From Limobrevibacterium gyesilva (GTDB lineage: Bacteria; Pseudomonadota; Alphaproteobacteria; Acetobacterales; Acetobacteraceae): 64,000 nucleotides of DNA. The translations under genes and the position numbers were made by a program. The DNA is taken from positions 1 to 64,000 of the forward strand of contig NZ_JAPDNT010000027.1 in NCBI RefSeq assembly GCF_025989185.1, read 5' to 3'. Of the stretch, positions 17,525 through 25,448 are shown in pieces (position 1 is the stretch's first letter; every line of letters begins with the position of its first letter). The notes beneath the pieces were generated by a model that did not search any database, was not told the DNA's origin, and was given only the letters and a program-made list of their open reading frames with translations.

Positions 17525-18534
17525 TTCTTCACCACCCGCGGATCGAGCAATGCGTAGGACAGATCGACGAGGAAATTCACCAATACGAAGATCGCGGCGA
17601 CGATGGCGGTGATCGCCATGATCGCGGGAAAATCGACCGACACCGCGCTCTGGAACGTGTAGCGGCCCAGGCCGGGCCAGGAGAAAACCGTCTCGGTCAT
17701 CACCGCGCCGGCCAGCAGGTTGGCATAGGCGAGCCCGCCCAGCGTCACCACCGGCAGCATCGCGTTCGGCAGCGCGTGGCCCATCACCACGATGCGGGCA
17801 CGCAACCCCTTGGCCTTCGCCACGCGCACATAGTCCTGCGACAGCGCCTCCAGCATCGCCGCGCGGGTGGTGCGGGTGATCAATCCCAGCGTGGCGCCGG
17901 CGAGCACGATGGAGGGCAGCACGAGATGGGCGAGCGCATCGTGGAACGTGTCCCAGTCGCCCTGCAGCGCGGTGTCGATCAGCAGCAGGCCGGTGATGCG
18001 CGCCGGCGGGAACGAGACGGGATCGAGCCGCCCCGGCCCCGGTGCGACGTCGAGCGCGCCGTAGAACACCGCCAGCATGACGAAGGCCAGCCAGAAGGTC
18101 GGCGCGGACACGCCCACCAGCGACAGTGCGCGCGCGACATGGTCGATCCAGCTGTCGCGTTTCACCGCCGCCATCACGCCCAGCGGCAGGCCGACCACCA
18201 GCGACAGGAGGAAGGCCACCGACGCCAGCTCGACCGTCGCCGGCGCGTAGTCGGCGATGTCCTCCAGCACCGGCCGGCGCGAGACGATGGAGACGCCGAA
18301 ATCGCCATGCGCCAGCCCGCTCAGGAAGATCCAGTAGCGGTCCCACAACGGCAGGTCGAGCCCCCATTTGTGCCGGAACTCGGCGACCGTCGCGGGGTTG
18401 GAGGCCGCGAGGTCGCCGAGCTGCGTGAGCACGGGGTCGCCCGGCACCGTGTTGGAGATCAGGAAGATCACCAGCGTGGCGAGCACGACCATCACGGCCG
18501 CCATCGCCAGGCGCGAGGAGACGTAGCGGATCAT
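17521..18534 (-). CDS. ABC transporter permease (DppB-like)
   Basis: First membrane subunit of the importer, 337 residues. N-terminal membrane segment (MIRYVSSRLAMAAVMVVLAT), the DppB-type GDPV and LGLDLPLWDRYW-like region, several helices and the EAA loop DYVRVAKAKGLRARIVVMGHALPN. It overlaps the DppC-like gene by 4 bp and follows the binding-protein gene by 26 bp, giving gene order binding protein-B-C-DF. Confidence 0.93.
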   Translation of the reverse strand: MIRYVSSRLAMAAVMVVLATLVIFLISNTVPGDPVLTQLGDLAASNPATVAEFRHKWGLDLPLWDRYWIFLSGLAHGDFGVSIVSRRPVLEDIADYAPATVELASVAFLLSLVVGLPLGVMAAVKRDSWIDHVARALSLVGVSAPTFWLAFVMLAVFYGALDVAPGPGRLDPVSFPPARITGLLLIDTALQGDWDTFHDALAHLVLPSIVLAGATLGLITRTTRAAMLEALSQDYVRVAKAKGLRARIVVMGHALPNAMLPVVTLGGLAYANLLAGAVMTETVFSWPGLGRYTFQSAVSVDFPAIMAITAIVAAIFVLVNFLVDLSYALLDPRVVKK

Positions 18535-18560
18535 GCGATCAGCCGCGGCTGCTCATGGCC

Positions 18561-20180
18561 TCACACGGGCTTGGCGCCGCTCAGCTCCGCCATCCAGCCG
18601 GCCGCGGTGAGCTGGACCCCGGTGATGGTCTTGCGCATCGCCACCTGGTAGATCGGCTGGATCAGCACGAAGTGGTTCGCCTGGTCCACCATCACCTCCT
18701 GGTACTTCCTGTACAGGGCGCCGGATTTCGTGATGTCGCGCTCCGCCGCGGCATCGGCCACCAGCTTGCGCACGTCGGGCGCCACGTCCCAGTGCACGCG
18801 CTTGGCCACGCGGTCGATGGTGGCCGAGGCCCAGAGCAGGTTCTCCGGCGCCGGCGGGTTCCAGAAGGTCAGCACGCCTTGCGCCTTGCCGCCCAGATAC
18901 ATGGTGCGCAGGTTCAACTGGTCCATCGGCGCCAGCTCGGCCTTGATGCCGACGCGCGCGAGGTCCGCCTGGATCTTCTGCGCCAGGTTCTGGTACTGCA
19001 CGCCGGCGATGGCGGCGTTGCCGTAGGCGAGCTGGAAGCTGAACCCGTCGGGCAGGCCGGCATCGGCCAGCAGCTTCTTCGCCCGCGGCAGGTCCTCGCG
19101 GAAGCCGATCTCCTTGGTCAGCGCCTCGGTCGATCCGTTCACGCCCACCGGCAGGAAGCTGACGGGGCGCACCGCGTTGCCGCCGATCAGGTTCCTGATG
19201 ATGCCGTCATAGTCGATGGCGTAGCCGATGGCCTGGCGCGCGGCCTTGTTCTGCAGGGCGGGGTTGGCCGGGCTGGCGGCCACGGCCATGTAGATGAAGT
19301 CGAGGCTGGTCGCGCCCTTCACCTCGATCGCCGGATCGTCCTTCAGCGTTGCGACCTGCTCGGGGATCAGGTTGAAGGCGACGTCGATGTCGCCGCGCTT
19401 CAGCGCCAGCAGCTGCGCCGCGCTTTCGCTCATGTGGCGGATCAGCACGCGCTCGAAGCCGGGCTTGCCGCGCCAGTAGTTCGGGTTCTGCACCATCTGG
19501 ATCTGCTGGTTGCGCTGCCAGCCGGTCAGGCGATAGGCGCCGGTGCCCGCGGAATTGTCGTTCAGCCAGTTGGTGGCAGTGTCCTTCTCTTTCGCGTCGG
19601 GCGCGTCGGTGGCGCCGTGCTCCATCACCGCCGCCTTTTCCATCACCACGAATTCGGGTGCGGCGATGATGGTCAGGATCGGCTGGGTGGGGTCGCTCAG
19701 CACCATGTCCACGGTGTGGTCGTCCACGACCTTCACGCTTTCGACATGGGCGATGTATTGCTGCGGCTGGTCCTTGAGGTTCATCACCCGCTGCAACGAG
19801 AAGCGCACGTCCTCGGCCGTCATCGGCTTGCCGGAGACGAACTTCACGTCGTTGCGCAGCTTGAAGCGGATGGTCTTGCCGTCCGGCTGGTACGCCCACT
19901 CGGTCGCGAGCAAGGGCTTCACGTTGACGTAGTCGCCGGGGGTGAACGTCACCAGGCTGTCCCAGGCGGTGTGGGCCGGCAGCGGGTTGGAATATTGCGC
20001 GACGCGGGCGGGGTCGAGCGATGTGGCGTCGCTGATGTCGAGCCCGATGACCAAGGTGCCACGCCGCGCCGCGCTCTGGGCGCCGGCCGGCCGCGCGCCC
20101 GCCAGAACGGCGCCGAGAAGCCCTGCGCCGCCGGCAATGAATGGCCGCCGGCCCAGGCCGGTGCGGTTCTCGTCCGTCAT
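18561..20180 (-). CDS. ABC transporter substrate-binding protein (SBP family 5)
   Basis: Periplasmic solute-binding protein of 539 residues, extracytoplasmic family 5 (peptide, opine or nickel). It has a twin-arginine-like export signal (GRRPFIAGGAGLLGAV, cleavage near AGAQS). Family blocks are DISDATSLDPARVAQYSN, LLATEWAYQPDGKTIRFKLRNDVKF and MTAEDVRFSLQRV. First gene of the transporter operon. Start ATG 20180 has a GGGGG ribosome site 4-8 bp upstream. A LacI-type dyad lies 24 bp upstream. The ligand cannot be read from sequence. Confidence 0.93.
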   Translation of the reverse strand: MTDENRTGLGRRPFIAGGAGLLGAVLAGARPAGAQSAARRGTLVIGLDISDATSLDPARVAQYSNPLPAHTAWDSLVTFTPGDYVNVKPLLATEWAYQPDGKTIRFKLRNDVKFVSGKPMTAEDVRFSLQRVMNLKDQPQQYIAHVESVKVVDDHTVDMVLSDPTQPILTIIAAPEFVVMEKAAVMEHGATDAPDAKEKDTATNWLNDNSAGTGAYRLTGWQRNQQIQMVQNPNYWRGKPGFERVLIRHMSESAAQLLALKRGDIDVAFNLIPEQVATLKDDPAIEVKGATSLDFIYMAVAASPANPALQNKAARQAIGYAIDYDGIIRNLIGGNAVRPVSFLPVGVNGSTEALTKEIGFREDLPRAKKLLADAGLPDGFSFQLAYGNAAIAGVQYQNLAQKIQADLARVGIKAELAPMDQLNLRTMYLGGKAQGVLTFWNPPAPENLLWASATIDRVAKRVHWDVAPDVRKLVADAAAERDITKSGALYRKYQEVMVDQANHFVLIQPIYQVAMRKTITGVQLTAAGWMAELSGAKPV

Positions 20181-20203
20181 GTGTCCCCCTGATCTTTTTA
20201 TTA

Positions 20204-20217
20204 TGGTAGCGCTAACT
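20204..20217 (-). promoter_or_regulatory. Candidate LacI-family operator upstream of the ABC binding-protein gene
   Basis: TGGTAGCGCTAACT is a near-perfect dyad around central CG (AGCGCT), with the general layout of LacI-family operators. On the transporter strand it sits just upstream of an AT-rich CATAATAAAAA stretch that could be a -10 region, and 24-37 bp before the ATG, so binding would block transcription. No LacI-type regulator is encoded in the window. Confidence 0.4.
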
Positions 20218-20329
20218 ATTGCATGCAGACGGGCCAGAGGCCAGCCGGCCGTGCCAGCGTCCCGCTTTGACGGCGCCGTGGCAACTCCCGAAATGACTGT
20301 TGCTCGCGCAGTACCGGTCCTGCGCAAGC

Positions 20330-20386
20330 CTAGTGTCCTGAATCTGAAGTTCGCATCGGTGGCGAACTTCAGATTCAGGACACTAG
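20330..20386. repeat. Perfect 25 bp inverted repeat (7 nt loop)
   Basis: Arms at 20330-20354 and 20362-20386 are exact inverted copies, beginning CTAGTGTCCTGAATCTGAAG. The structure could form a very stable hairpin. It lies in the 293 bp gap between the FrnE-like gene end (20474) and the start of the binding-protein gene (20180), both on the minus strand. Related sequence recurs at 20399-20460. Confidence 0.85.
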
Positions 20387-20398
20387 CCCTTTGTTTTC

Positions 20399-20460
20399 AG
20401 TGGCCTGCTGGCCCCTGCGTCCGCCGCAAGATGCGGCGAACTTCGGGGGCAGGACACTAG
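20399..20460. repeat. Degenerate second copy of the 20330 inverted repeat
   Basis: The right arm at 20436-20460 (GCGAACTTC...AGGACACTAG) matches the right arm of the upstream palindrome except for the central few bases. The left side (from CAGTGGCCTG) is a poor partner, so the copy is a decayed palindrome or recombined half-site. It ends 13 bp from the FrnE-like stop codon. Confidence 0.65.
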
Positions 20461-20473
20461 GGGATAGCCGGGT

Positions 20474-21160
20474 TCAGGCGGCGCGGTTGCTGAGGATGCG
20501 CCAGGCCTTGCCGAAGGCCTCGGCCATGGTGTCGGCCGGCACGGCGCCGGAGAACAACACATGGCCGGACATGGTGAAGGTGGGCACGCCGTTCAGGCCC
20601 GCGCCACGGGCCATCTGGTCCTCGCCCAGCACCTCGCGCCTGCCCTCGTCGCCGGCCAGCATGGCGGTCACGGCATCGGGGTCCAGGCCGGCGCCGGCCG
20701 CGATCTCGACCAGGGCCGCGGGATCGCCGATGTCGCGGCCTTCGGTGAAATAGGCGCGGAACAGGGCTTCCACCACGGCGTTCTGCACGCCGTGCCGGTC
20801 GGCCAGCCAGATCACGCGATGCGCCGCCACCGTGTTCGGCGTGCGGCGCATCAGGTCGTGGCGGATCTCCAGCCCGACCTTGGCCGCCGCCTCCGCCACC
20901 TGGGCATCGAGCTGGCGCGAACGCTCCGCGCTGCCGAACTTGGCGCGGCGATACTCGCTGCGCTCCACGCCTTGCGCGGGCATGTCCGGGTTGAGCTGGA
21001 AGGGATGCCAGTGCACCTCGAAATCCAGGCCGTCCTTGGCGAGGATGGGCAAGGCGCGTTCCAACTGGCGCTTGCCGATATAGCACCATGGGCAGATCGC
21101 GTCGGAGATGATGTCCAGGCGCCCCTTCTGGGCGGTCGGCTGGGAGGTCTGAGGATCCAT
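20474..21160 (-). CDS. FrnE-like DsbA-family oxidoreductase
   Basis: Cytoplasmic thioredoxin-fold protein of 228 residues related to FrnE and 2-hydroxychromene-2-carboxylate isomerase. The redox motif is C23-P-W-C26 (SDAICPWCYIGKRQLE). The helical insertion and the C-terminal GVPTFTMSGHVLFSGA (cis-Pro loop) are typical. No signal peptide precedes it, unlike periplasmic DsbA. The ATG at 21160 was chosen; the long upstream open frame is antisense to the SDR gene. FrnE relatives are linked to oxidative stress; the substrate here is unknown. Confidence 0.9.
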   Translation of the reverse strand: MDPQTSQPTAQKGRLDIISDAICPWCYIGKRQLERALPILAKDGLDFEVHWHPFQLNPDMPAQGVERSEYRRAKFGSAERSRQLDAQVAEAAAKVGLEIRHDLMRRTPNTVAAHRVIWLADRHGVQNAVVEALFRAYFTEGRDIGDPAALVEIAAGAGLDPDAVTAMLAGDEGRREVLGEDQMARGAGLNGVPTFTMSGHVLFSGAVPADTMAEAFGKAWRILSNRAA

Positions 21161-21271
21161 GCTGGCGTCCTTTCTGCCCGGTTGCCCGGCAGGTAGGGTC
21201 CGGGACGGCCCATTGCCAGGGGCGCGAAGCGCAACATCTACACCGACATCGTACCGAAAGGGAGCCCGGGC

Positions 21272-21973
21272 ATGGACACGCCGACCTATCGCACCGCCTT
21301 GATCGTCGGCACCGGGCCGGGGCTCAGCGCCTCGCTGGCCCGCCTGTTCGCCCGCGAGGGCCTGGCCGTCGCGGTCGCGGCCCGCCGCACCGATAAGCTG
21401 GTGGCGCTGTGCACCGAAACCGGCGCCAGCGCCCATGCCTGCGACGCCGCCGACCCGGCTTCGGTCGCGAGCCTGTTCGCCGCGGTGGAAGCGCGGCACG
21501 GCGCGCCGGACGTGGTGGTCTACAACGCCAGCGCCCGGGTGCGTGGGGCGGTGGTGGATCTTGACCCGGCCGACGTGCAGCGGTCGCTCGCGATCAGCGC
21601 GTTCGGCGGCTTCCTGGTGGCGCAGCAGGCCGCCCGGCGCATGCTGCCGCAGGGGCGCGGCGCCATCCTGCTGACCGGCGCCACCGCCGGGGTGAAGGGC
21701 TTTGCGCTGTCGTCGGCCTTCGCCATGGGCAAGTTCGCCTTGCGCGGGCTGGCGCAGTCCATGGCGCGCGAGCTGTCGCCGCAAGGCATCCATGTCGCCC
21801 ATTTCGTCATCGACGGCGGCATCCGCACCGAGGCACGAGCGGCGGCGGCGGACAAGCCCGACAGCCTGCTGGAGCCCGACGCCATCGCCCAGACCTATTG
21901 GCACGTGCTGCACCAGCACCGCAGCGCCTGGAGCTGGGAAGTGGAGCTGCGGCCCTGGGTGGAGAAGTTCTAG
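21272..21973 (+). CDS. Atypical short-chain dehydrogenase lacking the catalytic Tyr
   Basis: SDR-fold protein of 233 residues with a cofactor loop GTGPGLSASLARLF and an NAS motif (VVVYNASARVRG). The expected YxxxK is F150-A-M-G-K154, so the catalytic Tyr is Phe, and the usual Ser region reads LLTGATAG with Thr. It may not be a normal oxidoreductase, or it may use another residue. The start has a GGGAG site about 8 bp upstream. It is divergent from the FrnE-like gene and overlaps the convergent synthetase stop by 4 bp. Confidence 0.85.
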   Translation: MDTPTYRTALIVGTGPGLSASLARLFAREGLAVAVAARRTDKLVALCTETGASAHACDAADPASVASLFAAVEARHGAPDVVVYNASARVRGAVVDLDPADVQRSLAISAFGGFLVAQQAARRMLPQGRGAILLTGATAGVKGFALSSAFAMGKFALRGLAQSMARELSPQGIHVAHFVIDGGIRTEARAAAADKPDSLLEPDAIAQTYWHVLHQHRSAWSWEVELRPWVEKF

Positions 21974-24108
21974 CCGTTCTTCACGATCAGCGCGTCCACC
22001 GCCAGGATTCGCGAGCCCGCACAGATCAGCGGGTTTACGTCGATCTCCGCCACGCTGGCGCGATGGTCGGCGACGAGTTCGCAGACGCGGCCGACGAGAT
22101 CCGCCAGTCGGTCCAGGTCCACCGGCGCGCTGCCGCGAAAGCCGCGCAGGGCGGCCGCGCCCTTCAGCTTCTCCAGCAGCGCCAGCGCCTCGGCGTGGGT
22201 CAGCGGCGCCAGCCCGACGGCGGTGTCCTGCAGCAACTCCACGAGAACGCCGCCCAGGCCCACGACCACCAGCGGGCCGAACAACGGATCGACGCGGGCG
22301 CCGACCATCACCTCCACACCCTCGGGCACCATCGGCTGCACCAGCACGCCGTTGATCCGCGGCGGCGGGGACACGCGCGCGGCATTGGCCATGACGGCGT
22401 CATAGGCGGCGCGCACCGCGTCGGCGTTGCGCAGATTCAGCCGGATCACGCCCGCCTCGGTCTTGTGCGGCAGGTCCGGGCTCTCGACCTTCAGCACCGC
22501 CGGCAGCCCCAGTGCTTCGGCAGCGCTGGCGGCGTCGTCGGCGCTGTGCGCCAGGCGCTCCTGCACCACGGGAATGCCATAGAGTGCCAGCACCGCCTTC
22601 GCCTCCCGCTCGGTCAGCGCGCGGCCTTGCGCCTGCGCCAGCAGCGCCGCCGCCGGCGCGGCCGCAGCGGCGGGGGCGCGGCGCACCACCTCGCGCGGCG
22701 GTGCCGCCAGTCGTTCGCCGCGCCGGTGCCAGGCGGCGATGGCGGCGTAGGCGCGGTCCATGGAGCGGAACAGCACCACGTCCGGGCTCTGCTCGAACGC
22801 AGCCGACCCCGGGCCTTCCAGCCAGTCGGTGACCCAGACCACGATCACCGGCTTGCCGCTGCGCCGGGCGATGTCGGCATAGACCGGCAGCCGCGTGGCG
22901 GTCTGCGCGGTGGCATAGACCATGGGGATCACCAGCGCGCCGAAGGCGGGGTCGTCCATCAGGGCGTTGGCGCAGGCGGGAAGGCACTCGGGGTCGTTGA
23001 GCACCTGCGCCGTCAGGTCCACGGGATTGCGGGTCGAGCCGAATTCCGGAATCCGTGCCTCCAGCACCGCACGCGCGGCCGGTCCGGGCTGGGGCATCGG
23101 CACGCCGTGCGCCTCGGCCTTGTCGGCGGCCATGATGGCGGCGCCGCCGGAGGTTGCGAGCACCGCGACCCCCCGCGATGTCGGCGGCGGCGCCTTGGCC
23201 AGGAAGCAGGCCGCCTCCATCAGCGCCTCGACATTGTCCACCAGCACCACGCCGGCGCGCTCGAACGCGGCGCGATAGGCGGCTTGCGACCCCGCCAGCG
23301 AGCCGGTGTACGACATCGCCGCCTGCGCGCCGAATTCGCCCACCGCCAGCTTGCAGGCCACCACGGGCTTGCCGGCGGCCCAGGCGAGCCCAGCCGCCTC
23401 GATCAGCCGCATCGGCTCGGCCATGCCCTCGAACAACAAGGCGATGGCGCTGCAGGCCGGGTCGTCGGCCAGGTAGGCAACGAAGTCGGCCATGTCCACG
23501 TCGCAGGAATTGCCCGAGGTCAGCAGGTGGCTGACGGACACGCCACGGAACGCCGCCTGCTCGAAGCCGAAGCCCAGCGCGCCGGACTGGCTGACCACCC
23601 CGATCGCGCCGGGGCGCGGCGACGGAATGTCCGCCGGCGGCATGAAGGTGATGCGGGCGCGCAGGGCGTAGTTGTTCACGCCGATGCAGTTCGGGCCGAT
23701 CAGCGGCATGCGCGCGCGTCGCGCCATGTCCGCGAGCCGTTCCTGCTGCTCGGCCCGGCCGGGCTTGCCGGTCTCGGCGTAGCCGGAGGCGAACACGATG
23801 ACGCCGCCCACGCCGAGTGCGATGCACTCCTCCACCACCGGCTCCACCGCCTCGCGCGCCACCGCGATCATCACGCAATCCGGCACCTCGGGCAGCGCGG
23901 ACAGGCTGGGATGGCAGCGCCGGTCGCCGACCTGCTCGTAGCGCGCGTTCACCAGGTGGATGCGCCCGCCATAGAAGGGGGCCAGGTTGGCCAGCACCCG
24001 CTCGCCGAATGCGCCCGGCCGTGGGGTGGCGCCGACGATGGCCACGCTTGCGGGATGCAGCAGCCGCGCCAGGTCGGCATGGCGGTACAGGCCACGATGC
24101 AGGCTCAT
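21970..24108 (-). CDS. Acetate--CoA ligase family protein (NDP-forming acyl-CoA synthetase)
   Basis: Protein of 712 residues with the fused domain order of NDP-forming acyl-CoA synthetases: CoA-binding Rossmann domain (SVAIVGATPRPGAFGERV, about 18-140), a succinyl-CoA-ligase-like middle (about 150-460), then a C-terminal ATP-grasp domain (about 490-712; VLKVESPDLPHKTEAGVI and VMVGARVDPLFGPLVVVGLGG). It would activate a carboxylic acid to its CoA ester with ATP or GTP. The acid is unknown, but the divergent paaG-paaI-paaK genes suggest an aromatic or short-chain acid. Confidence 0.9.
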   Translation of the reverse strand: MSLHRGLYRHADLARLLHPASVAIVGATPRPGAFGERVLANLAPFYGGRIHLVNARYEQVGDRRCHPSLSALPEVPDCVMIAVAREAVEPVVEECIALGVGGVIVFASGYAETGKPGRAEQQERLADMARRARMPLIGPNCIGVNNYALRARITFMPPADIPSPRPGAIGVVSQSGALGFGFEQAAFRGVSVSHLLTSGNSCDVDMADFVAYLADDPACSAIALLFEGMAEPMRLIEAAGLAWAAGKPVVACKLAVGEFGAQAAMSYTGSLAGSQAAYRAAFERAGVVLVDNVEALMEAACFLAKAPPPTSRGVAVLATSGGAAIMAADKAEAHGVPMPQPGPAARAVLEARIPEFGSTRNPVDLTAQVLNDPECLPACANALMDDPAFGALVIPMVYATAQTATRLPVYADIARRSGKPVIVVWVTDWLEGPGSAAFEQSPDVVLFRSMDRAYAAIAAWHRRGERLAAPPREVVRRAPAAAAAPAAALLAQAQGRALTEREAKAVLALYGIPVVQERLAHSADDAASAAEALGLPAVLKVESPDLPHKTEAGVIRLNLRNADAVRAAYDAVMANAARVSPPPRINGVLVQPMVPEGVEVMVGARVDPLFGPLVVVGLGGVLVELLQDTAVGLAPLTHAEALALLEKLKGAAALRGFRGSAPVDLDRLADLVGRVCELVADHRASVAEIDVNPLICAGSRILAVDALIVKNG

Positions 24109-24217
24109 GCGGTCGTCTCCTCCGGGGCGTTCGTTTTGTTCTGTTCACGGCGCATGGCGCCCGACGCTTGCCGCCTGTATCTTCGGCCGGAACCAGGATG
24201 CGCGAAAGGGGAACGGA

Positions 24218-25009
24218 ATGGACGAGACCATCCTCGTGGACCGGCGGGCTGGATACCGCGTGGTCACGCTGAACCGGCCCGACAGGATGAACGCGCTCGA
24301 CAAGCCGACCCTGCATGCGCTCCTCGCCACGCTCGCGGACGCCGAGGCCGACGAGGCCTGCCGCGCCCTGCTGCTGACCGGCACCGGCCGCGGCTTCTGC
24401 GCCGGCGCCGATCTCAGCACCGTCGGCAACAGCGACGGGATCGGCCGCGACGTCGGCGCCGCCATCGAGGAGACCTGGAACCCGCTCGCCCGCCGCCTGC
24501 ACAATCTGCGCATGCCCACGGTGTGCGCCGTGAACGGTGTCGCCGCCGGCGCCGGCGCCAACATCGCGATGGGGTGCGACATCGTCCTGGCCGCGCGCTC
24601 GGCGCGCTTCGTGCAGGCGTTCTCGAAAATCGGCCTGATCCCGGATTGCGGCGGCACGTTCCACCTGCCGCGGCTGGTGGGCGAGGGCCGTGCCCGTGCC
24701 CTGGCCCTGCTGGCCGAGCCGGTGTCGGCCGAACGCGCCGAGGCCATCGGCATGATCTGGCGCGTCGTCGACGACGCGGCGCTGATGCAGGAGGCCGAGG
24801 CGGTGGCGGCGCAACTGGCCACGTTGCCCACGCAGGCGCTGGTGCTGACGCGCAAGGCGCTGCGGGCCTCGGCGCAGAACAGCTTCGACCAACAGCTCGA
24901 CCTGGAGCGCGACACCCAGCGCGAGGCCGGCTACACGCCCGACTTCGCCGAGGGCGTGCGCGCCTTCATGGAAAAGCGGCCGCCGGTGTTCACGGGACGC
25001 AAGGCGTGA
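24218..25009 (+). CDS. paaG: PaaG-like 1,2-epoxyphenylacetyl-CoA isomerase / enoyl-CoA hydratase
   Basis: Crotonase-family protein of 263 residues. In the phenylacetyl-CoA pathway PaaG isomerises ring-1,2-epoxyphenylacetyl-CoA to the oxepin form. It carries FCAGADLS and NGVAAGAGANIAMGCDIV oxyanion blocks and the PaaG-like GLIPDCGGTFHLPRLVG, whose Asp is the family's acid/base residue. The ATG at 24218 follows AGGGGAACGGA. It is followed without gap by paaI and paaK. A generic enoyl-CoA hydratase is the alternative. Confidence 0.88.
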   Translation: MDETILVDRRAGYRVVTLNRPDRMNALDKPTLHALLATLADAEADEACRALLLTGTGRGFCAGADLSTVGNSDGIGRDVGAAIEETWNPLARRLHNLRMPTVCAVNGVAAGAGANIAMGCDIVLAARSARFVQAFSKIGLIPDCGGTFHLPRLVGEGRARALALLAEPVSAERAEAIGMIWRVVDDAALMQEAEAVAAQLATLPTQALVLTRKALRASAQNSFDQQLDLERDTQREAGYTPDFAEGVRAFMEKRPPVFTGRKA

Positions 25010-25443
25010 ACCCAGCCGGCGATCCGCAGGCGCTGGCGCAGGCCTGCGCGGATGCGATGTGGGCGGACGATCACGCCAGCAAGGCGCTCGGCATGGCGAT
25101 CGAGCACATCGCGCCCGGGCAGGCGCGCCTGGCCATGACGGTCACGGCCCAGATGGTGAATGGCCATGGGCTGTGCCATGGCGGCTATATCTTCACGCTC
25201 GCTGATTCCGCCTTCGCCTTTGCCTGCAACACCTACAACGAACGGGTGGTGGCGCAGCACTGCGCCATCTCCTATCTGCGTCCGGCGAAGCTGGGCATGC
25301 GCCTGGCGGCGACGGCACAGGAACGCAGCCGCGCTGGTCGTTCCGGCATCTACGACATCACCGTCACGGTGGAGAACGGCCCTGTCATTGCCGAGTTCCG
25401 CGGCAATTCCCGCAGCCTCGGCGCCAAATTCTTCGAGGAGTGA
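25006..25443 (+). CDS. paaI: Hydroxyphenylacetyl-CoA thioesterase PaaI
   Basis: Hotdog-fold thioesterase of 145 residues, known to hydrolyse stalled hydroxyphenylacetyl-CoA esters and free CoA. Visible are NGHGLCHGGYIFTLADSAFAFACN (HGG motif plus catalytic-type Asp) and CAISYLRPAKLG. The GTG start overlaps the paaG stop (GTGA), and an internal GAGGAG at its end serves as ribosome site for paaK, so the three are tightly coupled. Confidence 0.92.
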   Translation: MNPAGDPQALAQACADAMWADDHASKALGMAIEHIAPGQARLAMTVTAQMVNGHGLCHGGYIFTLADSAFAFACNTYNERVVAQHCAISYLRPAKLGMRLAATAQERSRAGRSGIYDITVTVENGPVIAEFRGNSRSLGAKFFEE

Positions 25444-25448
25444 CGCAC

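Noticed and set aside
22400-24892. 830-codon minus frame overlapping paaG
   Set aside because: Antisense or frame-shifted relative to two recognised genes, with no conserved motifs.
21898-25443. 1181-codon plus-strand frame over the acyl-CoA synthetase
   Set aside because: Most of it is antisense to the synthetase. Only the last 145 codons are the real paaI.
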